Origin: Agrobacterium fabrum str. C58
GTDB taxonomy: Bacteria > Pseudomonadota > Alphaproteobacteria > Rhizobiales > Rhizobiaceae
Length of the DNA stretch: 64,000 nt
Direction of reading: 5' to 3'
Assembly: GCF_000092025.1 (NCBI RefSeq)
Contig: NC_003062.2
Span: 1,734,001-1,798,000, forward strand
The notes under the pieces are model-generated. The model was not told where the DNA came from. It did no database searches and saw nothing but the letters and a program-made list of their open reading frames with translations. Of this stretch, positions 44,420 to 53,824 are shown one piece after another (position 1 is the first letter of the stretch; each line of letters opens with the position of its first letter). The translations under genes and the position numbers were made by a program.

Positions 44420-45980
44420 GCTGGGCGGCTCCCGACTGTGACGTGTGAATGCCGCCCATCAACAGGCCGATCTTTTCAAGCGTCATCTCTTCCACCGGAT
44501 GGGCCTCGGAAAGCATGCCGTCGGAAATGACCGCGATATTGGTGGCGACCTCAAAGATTTCATCGAGATCCTGACTGATAACGATGACCGCCGAGCCGGC
44601 CTTGGCAAGATCGACCAGCGCCTGGCGGATGCGGCTTGCGGCACCCGCATCCACGCCCCAGGTCGGCTGATTGACGACAAGCACGGAAGGCTGACGGTCA
44701 AGCTCGCGCCCGACGATGAATTTCTGCAGGTTGCCACCCGAAAGCGAACCCGCCAGCGGATCGGCACCGCTCTTGCGCACATCCATGGTTTCCGAAATGC
44801 GCCGCGCCGCCGCCTTAATGGTCGAGCCCCTGACGATGCGCAGGAAACCACCGGTCAGAAACGCCTTACGGTCGGACCGCGACCGCGCCAGCAACAGATT
44901 GTCGGAAAGGCTCATGCCGGGAACGGCAGCATGGCCATGCCGCTCTTCCGGCACGAAACCGGCACCCATCAGCCGCCGGCCATTAATGCCGAGACGACCG
45001 ACCGGCTTGCCGCGCAAATGGATGGCATCATTATTATAGACGGGATATTCGCCCGAAAGCGCATCGAACAGCTCGCCCTGCCCGTTGCCGGCCACACCGG
45101 CAATCGCCAGCACTTCTCCGGCGCGCACATTCATGGAAATCGATTTCAAGGCCACCGCAAAAGGCGTGCGCGGCGCAACGGACAGCCCCATGACCTCGAT
45201 CTGCGGCGCGCCGAGTGCCTCGCCGGTGGCGCGCGAGACGCTCGCGACATCGCTGCCGACCATCATACGCGCCAGCGATGCCGGCGTTTCCTTGCGCGGA
45301 TCGCAGGCGCCCGTCACCTTGCCATGGCGCAGCACGGTGGCGCGGTCGCAGATGCGCTGCACCTCTTCGAGACGATGGCTGATATAAAGCACCGAGCGGC
45401 CTTCGGCCTTCAATTTTGCCAGCGTCTCGAACAGCTTGTCGGCTTCCTGCGGCGTCAAGACCGAGGTCGGCTCGTCAAGAATGATAAGGCGCGGGTTCTG
45501 CAACAAAGCGCGGACGATCTCGATGCGCTGGCGTTCGCCGACCGACAGATCGGCCACATGCGCATTGGGGTCGAGCGGCAGACCGTAGGCGCGCGAAAGC
45601 TGTTCCGCTTCCCTGGCGATTTCCTTCAATGAGATTTTCGGGTCCAGCGACAGGGCAATGTTTTCAGCAACCGTCAGTGCCTCGAACAGCGAAAAATGCT
45701 GGAACACCATGCCGATGCCAAGCCTGCGGGCCTCGCTGGGCGAACCCACCGAAACCGGCTGGCCCTGCCAGATAATATCGCCCTCGGTCGGCGAGAGCAC
45801 GCCGAACAGCATTTTGACCAGCGTTGACTTGCCAGCACCATTCTCACCCAGAAGCGCATGGATTTCGCCCGGCGCTATATCGAGATCGATACCGTTGCAG
45901 GCGGCGAAATTGCCGAACAGCTTGGTCAGCTTGCGAACGGACAGGAGAGGCATGGCCTCCGGTGCCAAAGTTCCAGTCAC
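44409..45980 (-). CDS. ABC transporter ATP-binding protein, double NBD (BMP/nucleoside type)
   Basis: 523 residues with two nucleotide-binding domains, as in NupO/RbsA. First NBD: ALLGENGAGKSTLVKMLFG (Walker A), DLSVGERQRIEIVRALL (signature), LIILDEPTSVLTPQEAD (Walker B). Second NBD: IAGVAGNGQGELFDALSG (degenerate P-loop), SLSGGNLQKFIVGRELDR and LVVNQPTWGVDAGA with Asn-Gln where Asp-Glu is usual. The GTG start at 45980 has GAGAGGGA upstream. First gene of the operon. Confidence 0.95.
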   Translation of the reverse strand: MTGTLAPEAMPLLSVRKLTKLFGNFAACNGIDLDIAPGEIHALLGENGAGKSTLVKMLFGVLSPTEGDIIWQGQPVSVGSPSEARRLGIGMVFQHFSLFEALTVAENIALSLDPKISLKEIAREAEQLSRAYGLPLDPNAHVADLSVGERQRIEIVRALLQNPRLIILDEPTSVLTPQEADKLFETLAKLKAEGRSVLYISHRLEEVQRICDRATVLRHGKVTGACDPRKETPASLARMMVGSDVASVSRATGEALGAPQIEVMGLSVAPRTPFAVALKSISMNVRAGEVLAIAGVAGNGQGELFDALSGEYPVYNNDAIHLRGKPVGRLGINGRRLMGAGFVPEERHGHAAVPGMSLSDNLLLARSRSDRKAFLTGGFLRIVRGSTIKAAARRISETMDVRKSGADPLAGSLSGGNLQKFIVGRELDRQPSVLVVNQPTWGVDAGAASRIRQALVDLAKAGSAVIVISQDLDEIFEVATNIAVISDGMLSEAHPVEEMTLEKIGLLMGGIHTSQSGAAQHAH

Positions 45981-46179
45981 GAGTTCCCTCTCTCACCGGA
46001 CGTCCATGCCTTCTGCGAGGCGTTTCAACGGCCGCGGTCATTGTTCCCAATAGCGCCGCAAGTCGTATGCAATGCCGCGCCATCATGATGTATTGATAAC
46101 TGTTTTGCTGCTTCGCACAACTGAAAAAGACGCTGCTTAAATGCAATTTACACAAGCAATAAACGGCTTTATCTTTTTC

Positions 46180-46905
46180 TTATTTCGCGCCGAGCGAGGG
46201 GAAAAACTGCAAAATTCCACCGATGCAATAAAGATAGATGCCGCTCGCCACGAAGGCGATCACCGCCCATGTCGGCGTTTCGAAATGCATCAGCAGCGCA
46301 TAACCGCCAAGCGCGCACCAGATGGCCACGACGAGGAGATTAAGCGGCCGCAACCGCTTCACCCGCACCGGATGCAGGAAGTTGATCGGCAGGAACGTCA
46401 GGAACACCGAGACGGTGACGACGGTCATGGCCGTGGTGGCGCTGGCATCCATCACGAACAGGGTGAAAACCACCATGTTCCACACCACCGGAAAGCCAGA
46501 GAAAAAATATTCATCCGTCTTCATGCCCATATCGGCATAATAAATCGCACTCGACACCACGATCATGCCGGCCGCCACGAAGGACAAAGGCTCGCCGATC
46601 ATGCCGCTCTGGTACAGCGCAAAGGCGGGCAAGAGCACATAGGTGACGTAGTCGATGATATTGTCGAGCGTATCGCCAGACCAGTTGGGCAGCACTTCCT
46701 TCACCCGCACCTTGCGGGCAATCGGGCCGTCGATACCATCAACCAGAAGCGCAAGCCCCAGCCACCAGAACATGTCGACGAAACGGTGCTCAGACGCGGC
46801 GACGACACCAAGAAAAGCCAGAAACGACCCGGACGCAGTCAAGATATGAACGGAAAAGGCGCGGATTTCCGCATAGGGAACACGCTTATAGTTGAAAATT
46901 TTCAT
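46180..46905 (-). CDS. pcs: Phosphatidylcholine synthase
   Basis: Condenses choline with CDP-diacylglycerol to phosphatidylcholine in the inner membrane, a bacterial-specific route common in rhizobia and Agrobacterium. 241 residues, about eight TM helices. Starts MKIFNYKRVPYAEIRAFSVH. The CDP-alcohol phosphatidyltransferase motif is the Pcs variant: DGIDGPIARKVRVKEVLPNW followed by SGDTLDNIIDY, keeping the Asp residues. ATG 46905 chosen as the family start against a longer frame. Confidence 0.95.
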   Translation of the reverse strand: MKIFNYKRVPYAEIRAFSVHILTASGSFLAFLGVVAASEHRFVDMFWWLGLALLVDGIDGPIARKVRVKEVLPNWSGDTLDNIIDYVTYVLLPAFALYQSGMIGEPLSFVAAGMIVVSSAIYYADMGMKTDEYFFSGFPVVWNMVVFTLFVMDASATTAMTVVTVSVFLTFLPINFLHPVRVKRLRPLNLLVVAIWCALGGYALLMHFETPTWAVIAFVASGIYLYCIGGILQFFPSLGAK

Positions 46906-47115
46906 GGTCAGCGCCTGCGCCCCGTTTTTCCATCCGCCCTGTTCATTCCGGTATGCGGCCATTCACCACGCTTTGCAACCGGCTCAATCCGCTTATCCTA
47001 AGACTAATATAGCGTCGCAACCAACGAATGTTTGTGTGCGGATGTTCCGGCGCGAAAGTGGATTTACCCGCCCAAAGCCTCTATGATGTTTTGGAAATAA
47101 CAATGGATCACGACC

Positions 47116-48324
47116 ATGAGACACTTCGATATCGCCATAACAGGTGCGGGACTTGCGGGCCAGATCGCGGCCATCGCACTGGCGCGGGCCGGCCGCCATG
47201 TGGCGCTCATCGCACCTTCAAGCGAGAAGAAGGATCAGCGCACCACGGCGTTGATGGACCAGTCCATTCGCTTCATGGACCGTCTCGGCCTCTGGTCACG
47301 CATCGCGCCGTCCGCCGCACGCCTTTCCACCATGCAGATCATCGACGGCACCGACCGCCTGCTGCGCGCGCCGACCGTGCAGTTCCGCTCCTCTGAAATC
47401 GGCCTCGATGCTTTTGGCTGGAATATCCCGAACGAGGCGCTGCTCGGCGTTCTCAGCGAAGCAGTGGAACAGGAACACAATATTACCCGCCTCGACACAA
47501 CCGCCGAGACGATCGACATCGGCAATGACCGGATTTCGGTCACGATCGCGGATGGTGAAGTGCTTTCCGCCGATTTTCTGATCGGTGCCGACGGCAGGAA
47601 ATCGATGGTGCGGGAAGCGGCCGGCATCGGCGTCAAATCCTGGTCCTATCCGCAGACCGCCGTGGTTTTGAATTTTTCCCACAGCCGTCCGCATGGCAAT
47701 GTGTCCACGGAATTCCACACACCGACGGGGCCTTTCACCCAGGTTCCCCTGCCGGATGACCGCTCCAGCCTCGTCTGGGTCGTCACCCCACAGCAGGCGG
47801 AAGAACTGACGGCGCTGCCGCTGGAAACCTTGAGCCTGAAGGTCGAGGAGCGCATGCAATCCATGCTCGGCGCGGTTACCGTGGAAAACAGCGTGCAGGC
47901 ATGGCCGCTCTCCTCCATGACGGCGCACCGCTTCGGCAAGGGCCGCGTCGCCCTGATCGGCGAAGCTGCGCATGGCTTCCCGCCCATCGGCGCGCAGGGC
48001 CTGAACCTCAGCCTGCGCGACATCATTGCACTGACGGAACTGCTTGGCGCCGTCTCCGACCGGCCGATCGCGGCGGACGCCGGCAGCAGCTTCGACCGCA
48101 AACGGCGGGCGGATGTTTATAGCCGCACGCTGAGCGTCGATCTCCTGAACCGCTCGCTTCTTTCAGATTTTCTTCCGGTGCAGATGGCGCGTGCGGCCGG
48201 CCTGCATGTACTCTCCGGCATCGGCACGCTCAGAAGCATGGTGATGCGCGAAGGCATCGAGCCGGGGCGCGGATTGAAGGCCTTGCCATCATTGCTGTTC
48301 GGCAGCTTCAAAAAGGCTGGATGA
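47116..48324 (+). CDS. FAD-dependent hydroxylase, UbiH/UbiF/COQ6 family
   Basis: 402 residues. Likely a ubiquinone-ring monooxygenase. Rossmann FAD motif at FDIAITGAGLAGQIAAIALA (about residues 4-23), the DG motif ADFLIGADGRKSMVREAAG (about 153-171), and the third motif VALIGEAAHGFPPIGAQGLN (about 279-298), where Glu replaces the usual Asp of GDAAH. It overlaps the convergent AEC gene by 17 bases. Which ring position it hydroxylates cannot be told without comparison to UbiL/UbiM/UbiH types. Confidence 0.9.
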   Translation: MRHFDIAITGAGLAGQIAAIALARAGRHVALIAPSSEKKDQRTTALMDQSIRFMDRLGLWSRIAPSAARLSTMQIIDGTDRLLRAPTVQFRSSEIGLDAFGWNIPNEALLGVLSEAVEQEHNITRLDTTAETIDIGNDRISVTIADGEVLSADFLIGADGRKSMVREAAGIGVKSWSYPQTAVVLNFSHSRPHGNVSTEFHTPTGPFTQVPLPDDRSSLVWVVTPQQAEELTALPLETLSLKVEERMQSMLGAVTVENSVQAWPLSSMTAHRFGKGRVALIGEAAHGFPPIGAQGLNLSLRDIIALTELLGAVSDRPIAADAGSSFDRKRRADVYSRTLSVDLLNRSLLSDFLPVQMARAAGLHVLSGIGTLRSMVMREGIEPGRGLKALPSLLFGSFKKAG

Positions 48325-49246
48325 AATAAACCACGCCCGTCAGCGTGAAGACCGACAGCACCGTCGAGATCAGGATCGTCGCTGACGCCCTCTCCTGCCA
48401 GACGTGATATTGCTGGCCGATGACGAAGACATTCGTCGCGGTCGGCAGCGCCGCCAGCAGCACCGCGGAATAAATCCACACCGGCTCGAAGCGCCCCAGC
48501 GATGATAGCACCAGATAAGCGGCGAGCGGATGCAATATCAGCTTGGCCGGCACGATATAGCTGATCTCCACCGGAACGCGTTTCATCGGCCGCAGCGCCA
48601 GCGTCACCCCCATGGCAAACAGCGCGCAGGGGGCGGCCGACTGCGCCAGATAATCCACCAGCCGCTGCACCGCCTCCGGTGGCTGCCACGACAGCGAAGC
48701 AGCGAGAAATCCGGCGATAACGGACACGATGAACGGATGGGTGATGACCTTGCGCGCCACATCCAGCGCGAGCTTGCCGGCTGAGCGCTTGTCCCCGCCC
48801 GCAACCGCCATCATCGCCGGCGCGACGATGAAATGGGCGGCGTTTTCAAGGCAGACGATCAGCGCCACCGGCACCGCCGCCTTCTCGCCAAGCGCCAGGA
48901 GCGCAAGCCCCGGCCCCATGTAACCGATATTGCCGTAGCTGGCCGCGAAACTCTGGATGGTGGTTTCGGCGAGGCTGTTCCGGCGCACGAATCGGCCGAT
49001 CAGGAACACAGCCAAGAAAATGCCGTAGGTGCAGGCAAGGCTGGCGGCGACAAAATCCATCCGTGCCAGCTCTTCCACAGGCGTCTTGGAGACAAGCTTG
49101 AAAAACAGCGCCGGCAGAGCGGCATAGATAATGAAGGTATTCAGCCAGCCCATCGCCTCGACCGGCTGTTTTGTTATGCGCGCTGCACCGTAGCCGATGA
49201 AGATCAGGCCAAAAAACGGCAACAGCAGTCCAATGATATCAGCCAC
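48308..49246 (-). CDS. AEC-family (auxin efflux carrier) transporter
   Basis: 312 residues, about ten TM helices, Mem_trans family. IIGLLLPFFGLIFIGYGAAR at the N terminus, AASYGNIGYMGPGLALLALG (Asn-containing crossover helix) and the C-terminal ALPTATNVFVIGQQYHVWQE are typical. Substrate probably a carboxylate or amino-acid-like anion; unknown. Its 3' end overlaps the UbiH-like gene. It lies 27 bases downstream of ccdA on the same strand. Confidence 0.92.
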   Translation of the reverse strand: MADIIGLLLPFFGLIFIGYGAARITKQPVEAMGWLNTFIIYAALPALFFKLVSKTPVEELARMDFVAASLACTYGIFLAVFLIGRFVRRNSLAETTIQSFAASYGNIGYMGPGLALLALGEKAAVPVALIVCLENAAHFIVAPAMMAVAGGDKRSAGKLALDVARKVITHPFIVSVIAGFLAASLSWQPPEAVQRLVDYLAQSAAPCALFAMGVTLALRPMKRVPVEISYIVPAKLILHPLAAYLVLSSLGRFEPVWIYSAVLLAALPTATNVFVIGQQYHVWQERASATILISTVLSVFTLTGVVYFIQPF

Positions 49247-49273
49247 GGTCGTTCCCTCACATCCGCGAGAGGC

Positions 49274-50035
49274 TTAGCCGATTTGCATCAGGATCGGAAA
49301 GGTCTCCTGGAACCAGATCGCGACATTGGTGATGAAACCGGACATGAAAGCGAGACCGGTGAGCACCAGCAGCACACCGAGCAGCTTTTCCACCAGCCCA
49401 AGATGGCGGCGAAAACGGACGAGGAAACGCATGAACGACCCGGAAAACGCCGCCGCGATCCAGAACGGCACCGCAAGGCCAAGCGAATAGACCGCAAGCA
49501 GCATCGCGCCATCGCCCACCGTATCACGCGACGCGGCAACCCCGAGGATAGCCCCCAGAACCGGGCCGATGCACGGCGTCCAGCCAAAGGCGAAAGCAAG
49601 ACCCATGACATAGGCCCCGGACAGCGTGGCAGGCTTGCCCGCTCCCTGAAACCGCGCCTCGCGCGAAAACAGGCCGATGCGGAAAACACCGAGGAAATTC
49701 AGGCCCATGAGGATGATGATGAAACCGCCGATTTTGGCGAGAATATCGAGATTCTGGCGCAGCAGCGTACCGATCGTCGAGGCACCGGCCCCCAGCGCCA
49801 CAAACACCGTGGCGAAACCCAGCGTGAAGCAGAAAGCCGAAAACAGCACGGCTCTGCGAACCTCCGGCCGCGGCGCGGTCTCTTCCGTCCTGAACTGCTC
49901 GACCGAAACGCCCGCCATATAACAGAGATAAGGCGGCACCAGCGGCAGGACGCAGGGCGAGAGAAATGAAAGAGCGCCAGCCAGAAGCGCGCTGAACAGG
50001 GAAATATCGGCAATCGACAAGAAAGAACTCCGCAT
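49274..50035 (-). CDS. ccdA: Cytochrome c biogenesis protein CcdA
   Basis: 253 residues, six TM helices. Moves electrons from cytoplasmic thioredoxin across the inner membrane to periplasmic thiol-redox proteins. The two redox cysteines are in GALSFLSPCVLPLVPPYLCY (TM1) and GWTPCIGPVLGAIL (TM4). The ATG at 50035 was chosen as an upstream extension starts at a GTG and is not hydrophobic. Divergent from tRNA-Lys. Confidence 0.94.
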   Translation of the reverse strand: MRSSFLSIADISLFSALLAGALSFLSPCVLPLVPPYLCYMAGVSVEQFRTEETAPRPEVRRAVLFSAFCFTLGFATVFVALGAGASTIGTLLRQNLDILAKIGGFIIILMGLNFLGVFRIGLFSREARFQGAGKPATLSGAYVMGLAFAFGWTPCIGPVLGAILGVAASRDTVGDGAMLLAVYSLGLAVPFWIAAAFSGSFMRFLVRFRRHLGLVEKLLGVLLVLTGLAFMSGFITNVAIWFQETFPILMQIG

Positions 50036-50235
50036 CCCGCAAAGACCGGCGATTCTCAATAATCGCCGATGCTTCACGCTTCATTTTCGTGCATGTCATT
50101 GCTGCAAAACGATTTCACCCGTCTGCCCGACACGTCTGAAGCCGGTTTTATCCCTAGCCGCCCCCTCTCTCCAATCACCTTTTTGGGGGTGCGACAAAAA
50201 AAACCGTATTGCGTGTCGAAACCGCTTTTTTTGGG

Positions 50236-50264
50236 TTGACCGAACGGATCGCTCTACCTATGTT
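50236..50264 (+). promoter_or_regulatory. Promoter of tRNA-Lys
   Basis: -35 TTGACC (50236-50241), 17-base spacer, -10 TATGTT (50259-50264), 38 bases before the tRNA 5' end. Confidence 0.65.
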
Positions 50265-50301
50265 CCGCGCACTTCCGAAGGGCAACCAAGCCCGGACATG
50301 G

Positions 50302-50377
50302 GAGAGCGTAGCTCAGCCGGTAGAGCAACTGACTTTTAATCAGTAGGTCCAGGGTTCGAATCCCTGCGCTCTCACCA
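50302..50377 (+). tRNA. tRNA-Lys (anticodon TTT)
   Basis: 76 bases including a genome-encoded CCA. Acceptor stem GAGAGCG/CGCTCTC, D loop AGCTCAGCCGGTAGAGC, anticodon loop CTTTTAA, T loop GGTTCGAATCC. All stems pair. An inverted repeat CTTACCG/CGGTAAG (50391-50423) downstream may terminate it. Confidence 0.98.
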
Positions 50378-50547
50378 ACGGAATCAAGCACTTACCGTTG
50401 AAAATACTCTTCACGCCGGTAAGATCATCCTCACATATGTGTCGCACCGAATGCTCCTGTCAGCGCTGCGGACATTGCTGTGACCGACGTGATGCATAGC
50501 CTCGCTTCTTTGTAGCGGCGGCACAGACACTCTCTAAACCGCCAGCG

Positions 50548-51105
50548 CTAATTCTTTGCACCACTTGCGATCAGCATACGGACAAGAGCCGCGTCGCCAG
50601 TTTGTTTTGCAAATGAGAGAGCAGTCTCACCCGCGAAGCCCTCGGCATTCGGGTCTGCACCTTGGGCCAGAAGCGCAGCCACCACATCGGGGCCGTTCTG
50701 CTGATTATTCGCCTGCATGATCAATGGCGTCCATCCCCTCTCATCGCGGGCCTCGATATTCGCACCGCGCTTTACAAGCAGGGAAACGGTGTCTGGATCG
50801 GTGATGATATGGAGGATGGTGACGCCTTCGTCATTCGCTGCGTTGATGTCGGCACCATTTTTAAGCAGAAGGTTGAGCACCTCCTCTTCGGGGTACATGT
50901 CGAGAAGATGGATCGGCTGGAAACCGAACTTGTCCCTTGACGTGGCCAAACCGGGGTCAGCCGCAATCATGGTTCGAATGGTTTGGACATCGCCCACCTG
51001 AACGGCGTGGTGGAAGGCGCCCACCGCGTCGGTTTCCGTCGCAGCGGCGGAATCGAGGGAAAGTCCGAAAGTCAGCAGGACGATGAGAGACCAGCGCAGT
51101 AGCAT
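50548..51105 (-). CDS. Exported ankyrin-repeat protein
   Basis: 185 residues with a signal peptide (LLRWSLIVLLTFGLSLDSAA). About four ankyrin repeats (residues 30-180): TDAVGAFHHAVQVGDVQTIR, FGFQPIHLLDMYPEEEVLN, EGVTILHIITDPDTVSLLVK, RGWTPLIMQANNQQNGPDVV, FAGETALSFAKQTGDAALVR. It is periplasmic, so a role in protein-protein contact or antitoxin/immunity-like binding is conceivable but not shown. No catalase or effector gene is adjacent. Confidence 0.88.
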   Translation of the reverse strand: MLLRWSLIVLLTFGLSLDSAAATETDAVGAFHHAVQVGDVQTIRTMIAADPGLATSRDKFGFQPIHLLDMYPEEEVLNLLLKNGADINAANDEGVTILHIITDPDTVSLLVKRGANIEARDERGWTPLIMQANNQQNGPDVVAALLAQGADPNAEGFAGETALSFAKQTGDAALVRMLIASGAKN

Positions 51106-51260
51106 TGCGATCCACGTTGTGAGTATCGCCGTCTAATATATTATGTCTAGTTCAGGTTCCGGTCTTTGTCAGCCGATAAATTCATCATGCCGGCACGCCC
51201 CCACCCGGAGTGAACGCGTTGTGTCTTACTGATCAGCGGGCGCTGGGGTCCGCCGATTTT

Positions 51261-51368
51261 CTACTTGTTTTTGGCTTGATCGTGATGCCACTTGATGGCG
51301 AAAAACATGCCGATGCCTAACACGAGAAGCTTGAACGGCAAGAAGACTATCGGGAAAAAATCCCACAT
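51261..51368 (-). CDS. Small 35-residue membrane protein
   Basis: Below usual gene-calling size. The frame reads MWDFFPIVFLPFKLLVLGIG, then MFFAIKWHHDQAKNK and stop. A single TM helix (about residues 4-25) ends in a basic, His-rich tail, a positive-inside pattern placing the C terminus in the cytoplasm. GGAAG lies 8 bases before the ATG. It is isolated between the ankyrin and GT25 genes with over 100 bases each side. The composition is too regular for chance, but no family is assigned. Confidence 0.7.
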   Translation of the reverse strand: MWDFFPIVFLPFKLLVLGIGMFFAIKWHHDQAKNK

Positions 51369-51527
51369 TTTGGACACTTCCAGGCTGTGATTTAACTCCG
51401 TATATCGTAACGGAGAATTATCTCACGCAACATCAGGCATTTTGACGCGGACAGGTCATAACATTCCCATCAGAGCGCGCGATTGGTTGCGCTATGTTTC
51501 GGCCCTGCCGGCTCAGGACGACCATCC

Positions 51528-52271
51528 CTACCGATAGGCGTAGATGTACCGCGCGATATTGTCGTAAAAGCTGGAAAGATAGGCGGGAACCCGCTTCAAA
51601 CGGGCGAACTTGCTGCCCCTATATTCGTCGCGTGTGCCGACCAGCGTATCCGGGTCGCCGAATGGCAGGAAATCCTTATCGGTGATGTAGACCTCGGTGC
51701 CATAACCCCAGCCGCATTCAAGAGCCCGGTCGAAGGGCAGCGTCATCCTTCGTGCCGCCTTAAGAAAACGCTCCGCAGCCCTGCGGGAGATGATGTAGCA
51801 GGCAGACGAGCCCTGCGGGCCATAGATGCATCGGCCGAACGTATCGCCAAGGGCGCTGGTTTTGCGAGCCTTGAAGCCCTTTCGACGGTGGTTGGTCAGT
51901 TTCACGATGGCGTCGTCGGGCATCGCCGCAACCATGGCCTTGACCCGTTCCGAGAAATCCGGCGTGAAGGCAACGTCATCTTCGACGATCACGGCGACAG
52001 GCGCATCGGTCGCGAGGAAGGTTTCAAGCGCTTTGATATGACTGGCGTAACAGCCATATTCTCCCGGCAGGGCGTGGCGGCCATTGCGCAGCTCAAAGCC
52101 GCGCCGGTCGAAATCCCGCCAGTCATCAGGGGAAATGGTCTTGCCGTCCACCCCCTCTACTGGCCGCAGGTCGAGACCGAGGCCGGAGGCGCCTTCCAGC
52201 ATCTTCTCCAGCCGCGCCCGTGCGCGCGCAATCGAAACGATATAGATCGGGAAAGTCGAGACAGGCTGCAT
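51528..52271 (-). CDS. Glycosyltransferase family 25 (LPS-type)
   Basis: 247 residues, GT25 (LPS biosynthesis, LgtB/LpsA-like). Start MQPVSTFPIYIVSIARARAR, then LPGEYGCYASHIKALETFLA and the DxD-type VAVIVEDDVAFTPDFSERV. RRMTLPFDRALECGWGYGTE is typical of the C-terminal part. It probably adds a galactose-like sugar to lipopolysaccharide or a glycan. No other polysaccharide genes are nearby. The ribosome site is weak. Confidence 0.88.
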   Translation of the reverse strand: MQPVSTFPIYIVSIARARARLEKMLEGASGLGLDLRPVEGVDGKTISPDDWRDFDRRGFELRNGRHALPGEYGCYASHIKALETFLATDAPVAVIVEDDVAFTPDFSERVKAMVAAMPDDAIVKLTNHRRKGFKARKTSALGDTFGRCIYGPQGSSACYIISRRAAERFLKAARRMTLPFDRALECGWGYGTEVYITDKDFLPFGDPDTLVGTRDEYRGSKFARLKRVPAYLSSFYDNIARYIYAYR

Positions 52272-52404
52272 TCGCAAGGCACCATAAGCGGGACATAACG
52301 AACCGCCTCCTATAGCAAGCCGGGCCATCCGTCCATGCGGCTGCGATCTCCAGTCTTATCGGAAGGTGCGCCGAATGGCCGTGATGCCGAAAAAACGAGC
52401 GGGC

Positions 52405-53667
52405 TTATTTGCGCGCGGCGGTTCGGCGGCAGCGCCAGTTCCAGTCCCGCGCTTCGCCGGTATCCATATGCACTGACTCAGTGTGGCAATAGGTGCCCAC
52501 GCCGCCACGATCCGGCAGGGAACGCAGATAGGTGGCGAGTTCCCATTTGGAAACACCCTTGATCTGGATGTCGGCGGCATCGCAAGTGTAGTGCTTGGAG
52601 CCCTGCCTAATTCCCTTCGGCGGGCGATAACCGGAGGTGACGATCGCCGGACTGTTATAGTGACGCTCCACATCCTTGATCATCCGTACCAGTTCCGGCT
52701 TGAAACAGCCGACTTCGACGTGGTCCGTCTGCAGGAAAAGCCCGTTCGGGGAAACGCGGGTGAGGCCGGAAAGCGAGGCGAGCTTCATCAGGCCGTTGGG
52801 CTGGTCATCCTCTTCATCGAGGTGAGCGTCGTCGAATTCCTCGGACATCATCGAGCGGCCGGAAAGCGCAATACCCATCGACCCGTCAGCCGCTCCGGAC
52901 AAGGCGGCAACCTCGGTGTTACCGGCCGTGCCGCTTTCGATCATTTTCGGCAGACGCTTCTTGGCGGCACCGGCGAAAAACGCCGCAAGCGTCAGGCTCC
53001 TGCCCTCGCCTTCCCGCCCCTCAACCGTCGCTCCGGCATTGGTGGCAGGCTGTGCAGCCGCGCGCTGTTCCGGCTGCGGCACCGGCACGGCGGCGGGCTG
53101 ACGATTTTCGCTATGCTGTTCCGGCGGCACCTGAGCGGCTACCGGAACAGCGACCGGCGCGGCAACGGGCTGCGGCTGGGACGGCTGTATCGGCGCGGAA
53201 TAGACGCTGCTGACGGCAGGAATGATTTTCTGGGCGGAACCGCCCTGGGCTGCGGCCATGCCTTGAGCGGCTGCAGAGCCGGAATGCGTCGCTGTTGAAT
53301 AGATGCTGGACGTTCCGGCGGAAATCGCCGTCGGCTGCGTCGTCAGTCCGCCTATATCGGCGGCTGCACCATAACCCTGTGCGGGACTACCGGGCGCCTG
53401 GTGCTGGGCCGGAACGTTGTTTACGCCGGCCGCCGATGCGACGGCGGGATCCACATAATGCCCCGGCTGCGCGCCGGTCGCCGGCGAAGCAACGGCTGCT
53501 GCGGCCGTCTGCGGCTTGTGCTGTGCGGCGATTTCCGGCTTCTTTGTCGTGGCGGCCATCTCGTCATCCGTCACCGCCGAAACGCAACCGGAAAGCCCGA
53601 GCAGCGAAACCGCGACGACAAAACGCTTACAGGAAAGGCGTCCTTTCGCATTCTCTGCAGTTTTCAT
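52405..53667 (-). CDS. D-Ala-D-Ala carboxypeptidase-type lipoprotein (peptidase M15/DUF882)
   Basis: 420 residues. Lipoprotein signal (RFVVAVSLLGLSGC, lipobox LSGC, Cys at about residue 28). A long Ala/Pro/Gln-rich linker (about 40-230) is disordered and probably spans from the membrane. The C-terminal M15_3 domain (about 300-415) has zinc ligands in KHYTCDAADIQIKG (H and D) and ESVHMDTGEARDW (H), and the IVTSGYRPPKGIRQGS block. It likely trims peptidoglycan peptides. Confidence 0.92.
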   Translation of the reverse strand: MKTAENAKGRLSCKRFVVAVSLLGLSGCVSAVTDDEMAATTKKPEIAAQHKPQTAAAAVASPATGAQPGHYVDPAVASAAGVNNVPAQHQAPGSPAQGYGAAADIGGLTTQPTAISAGTSSIYSTATHSGSAAAQGMAAAQGGSAQKIIPAVSSVYSAPIQPSQPQPVAAPVAVPVAAQVPPEQHSENRQPAAVPVPQPEQRAAAQPATNAGATVEGREGEGRSLTLAAFFAGAAKKRLPKMIESGTAGNTEVAALSGAADGSMGIALSGRSMMSEEFDDAHLDEEDDQPNGLMKLASLSGLTRVSPNGLFLQTDHVEVGCFKPELVRMIKDVERHYNSPAIVTSGYRPPKGIRQGSKHYTCDAADIQIKGVSKWELATYLRSLPDRGGVGTYCHTESVHMDTGEARDWNWRCRRTAARK

Positions 53668-53824
53668 GGATGGCCTCCGTATCTTGCATTTTCACCAGCA
53701 GCACGGCAACGGAATCGTGCGCTTCCCCGAAACGGAACAGGCCGTTTTTGATTCGCGGACTATGCCTCATCCCCTCGGGACAAGGCAAGTGCGCGAAAAA
53801 CCGCCCGTATTCGCTCAAAAAACC

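Noticed and set aside
45981..46179. Purine riboswitch before the nucleoside-type ABC importer
   Set aside because: No purine-riboswitch core or matching three-way junction could be traced upstream of the ATPase gene.
50548..51105. Ankyrin protein as an immunity protein or part of a phage-defence island
   Set aside because: No effector, secretion or defence genes are adjacent, and the signal peptide makes it an ordinary periplasmic protein.
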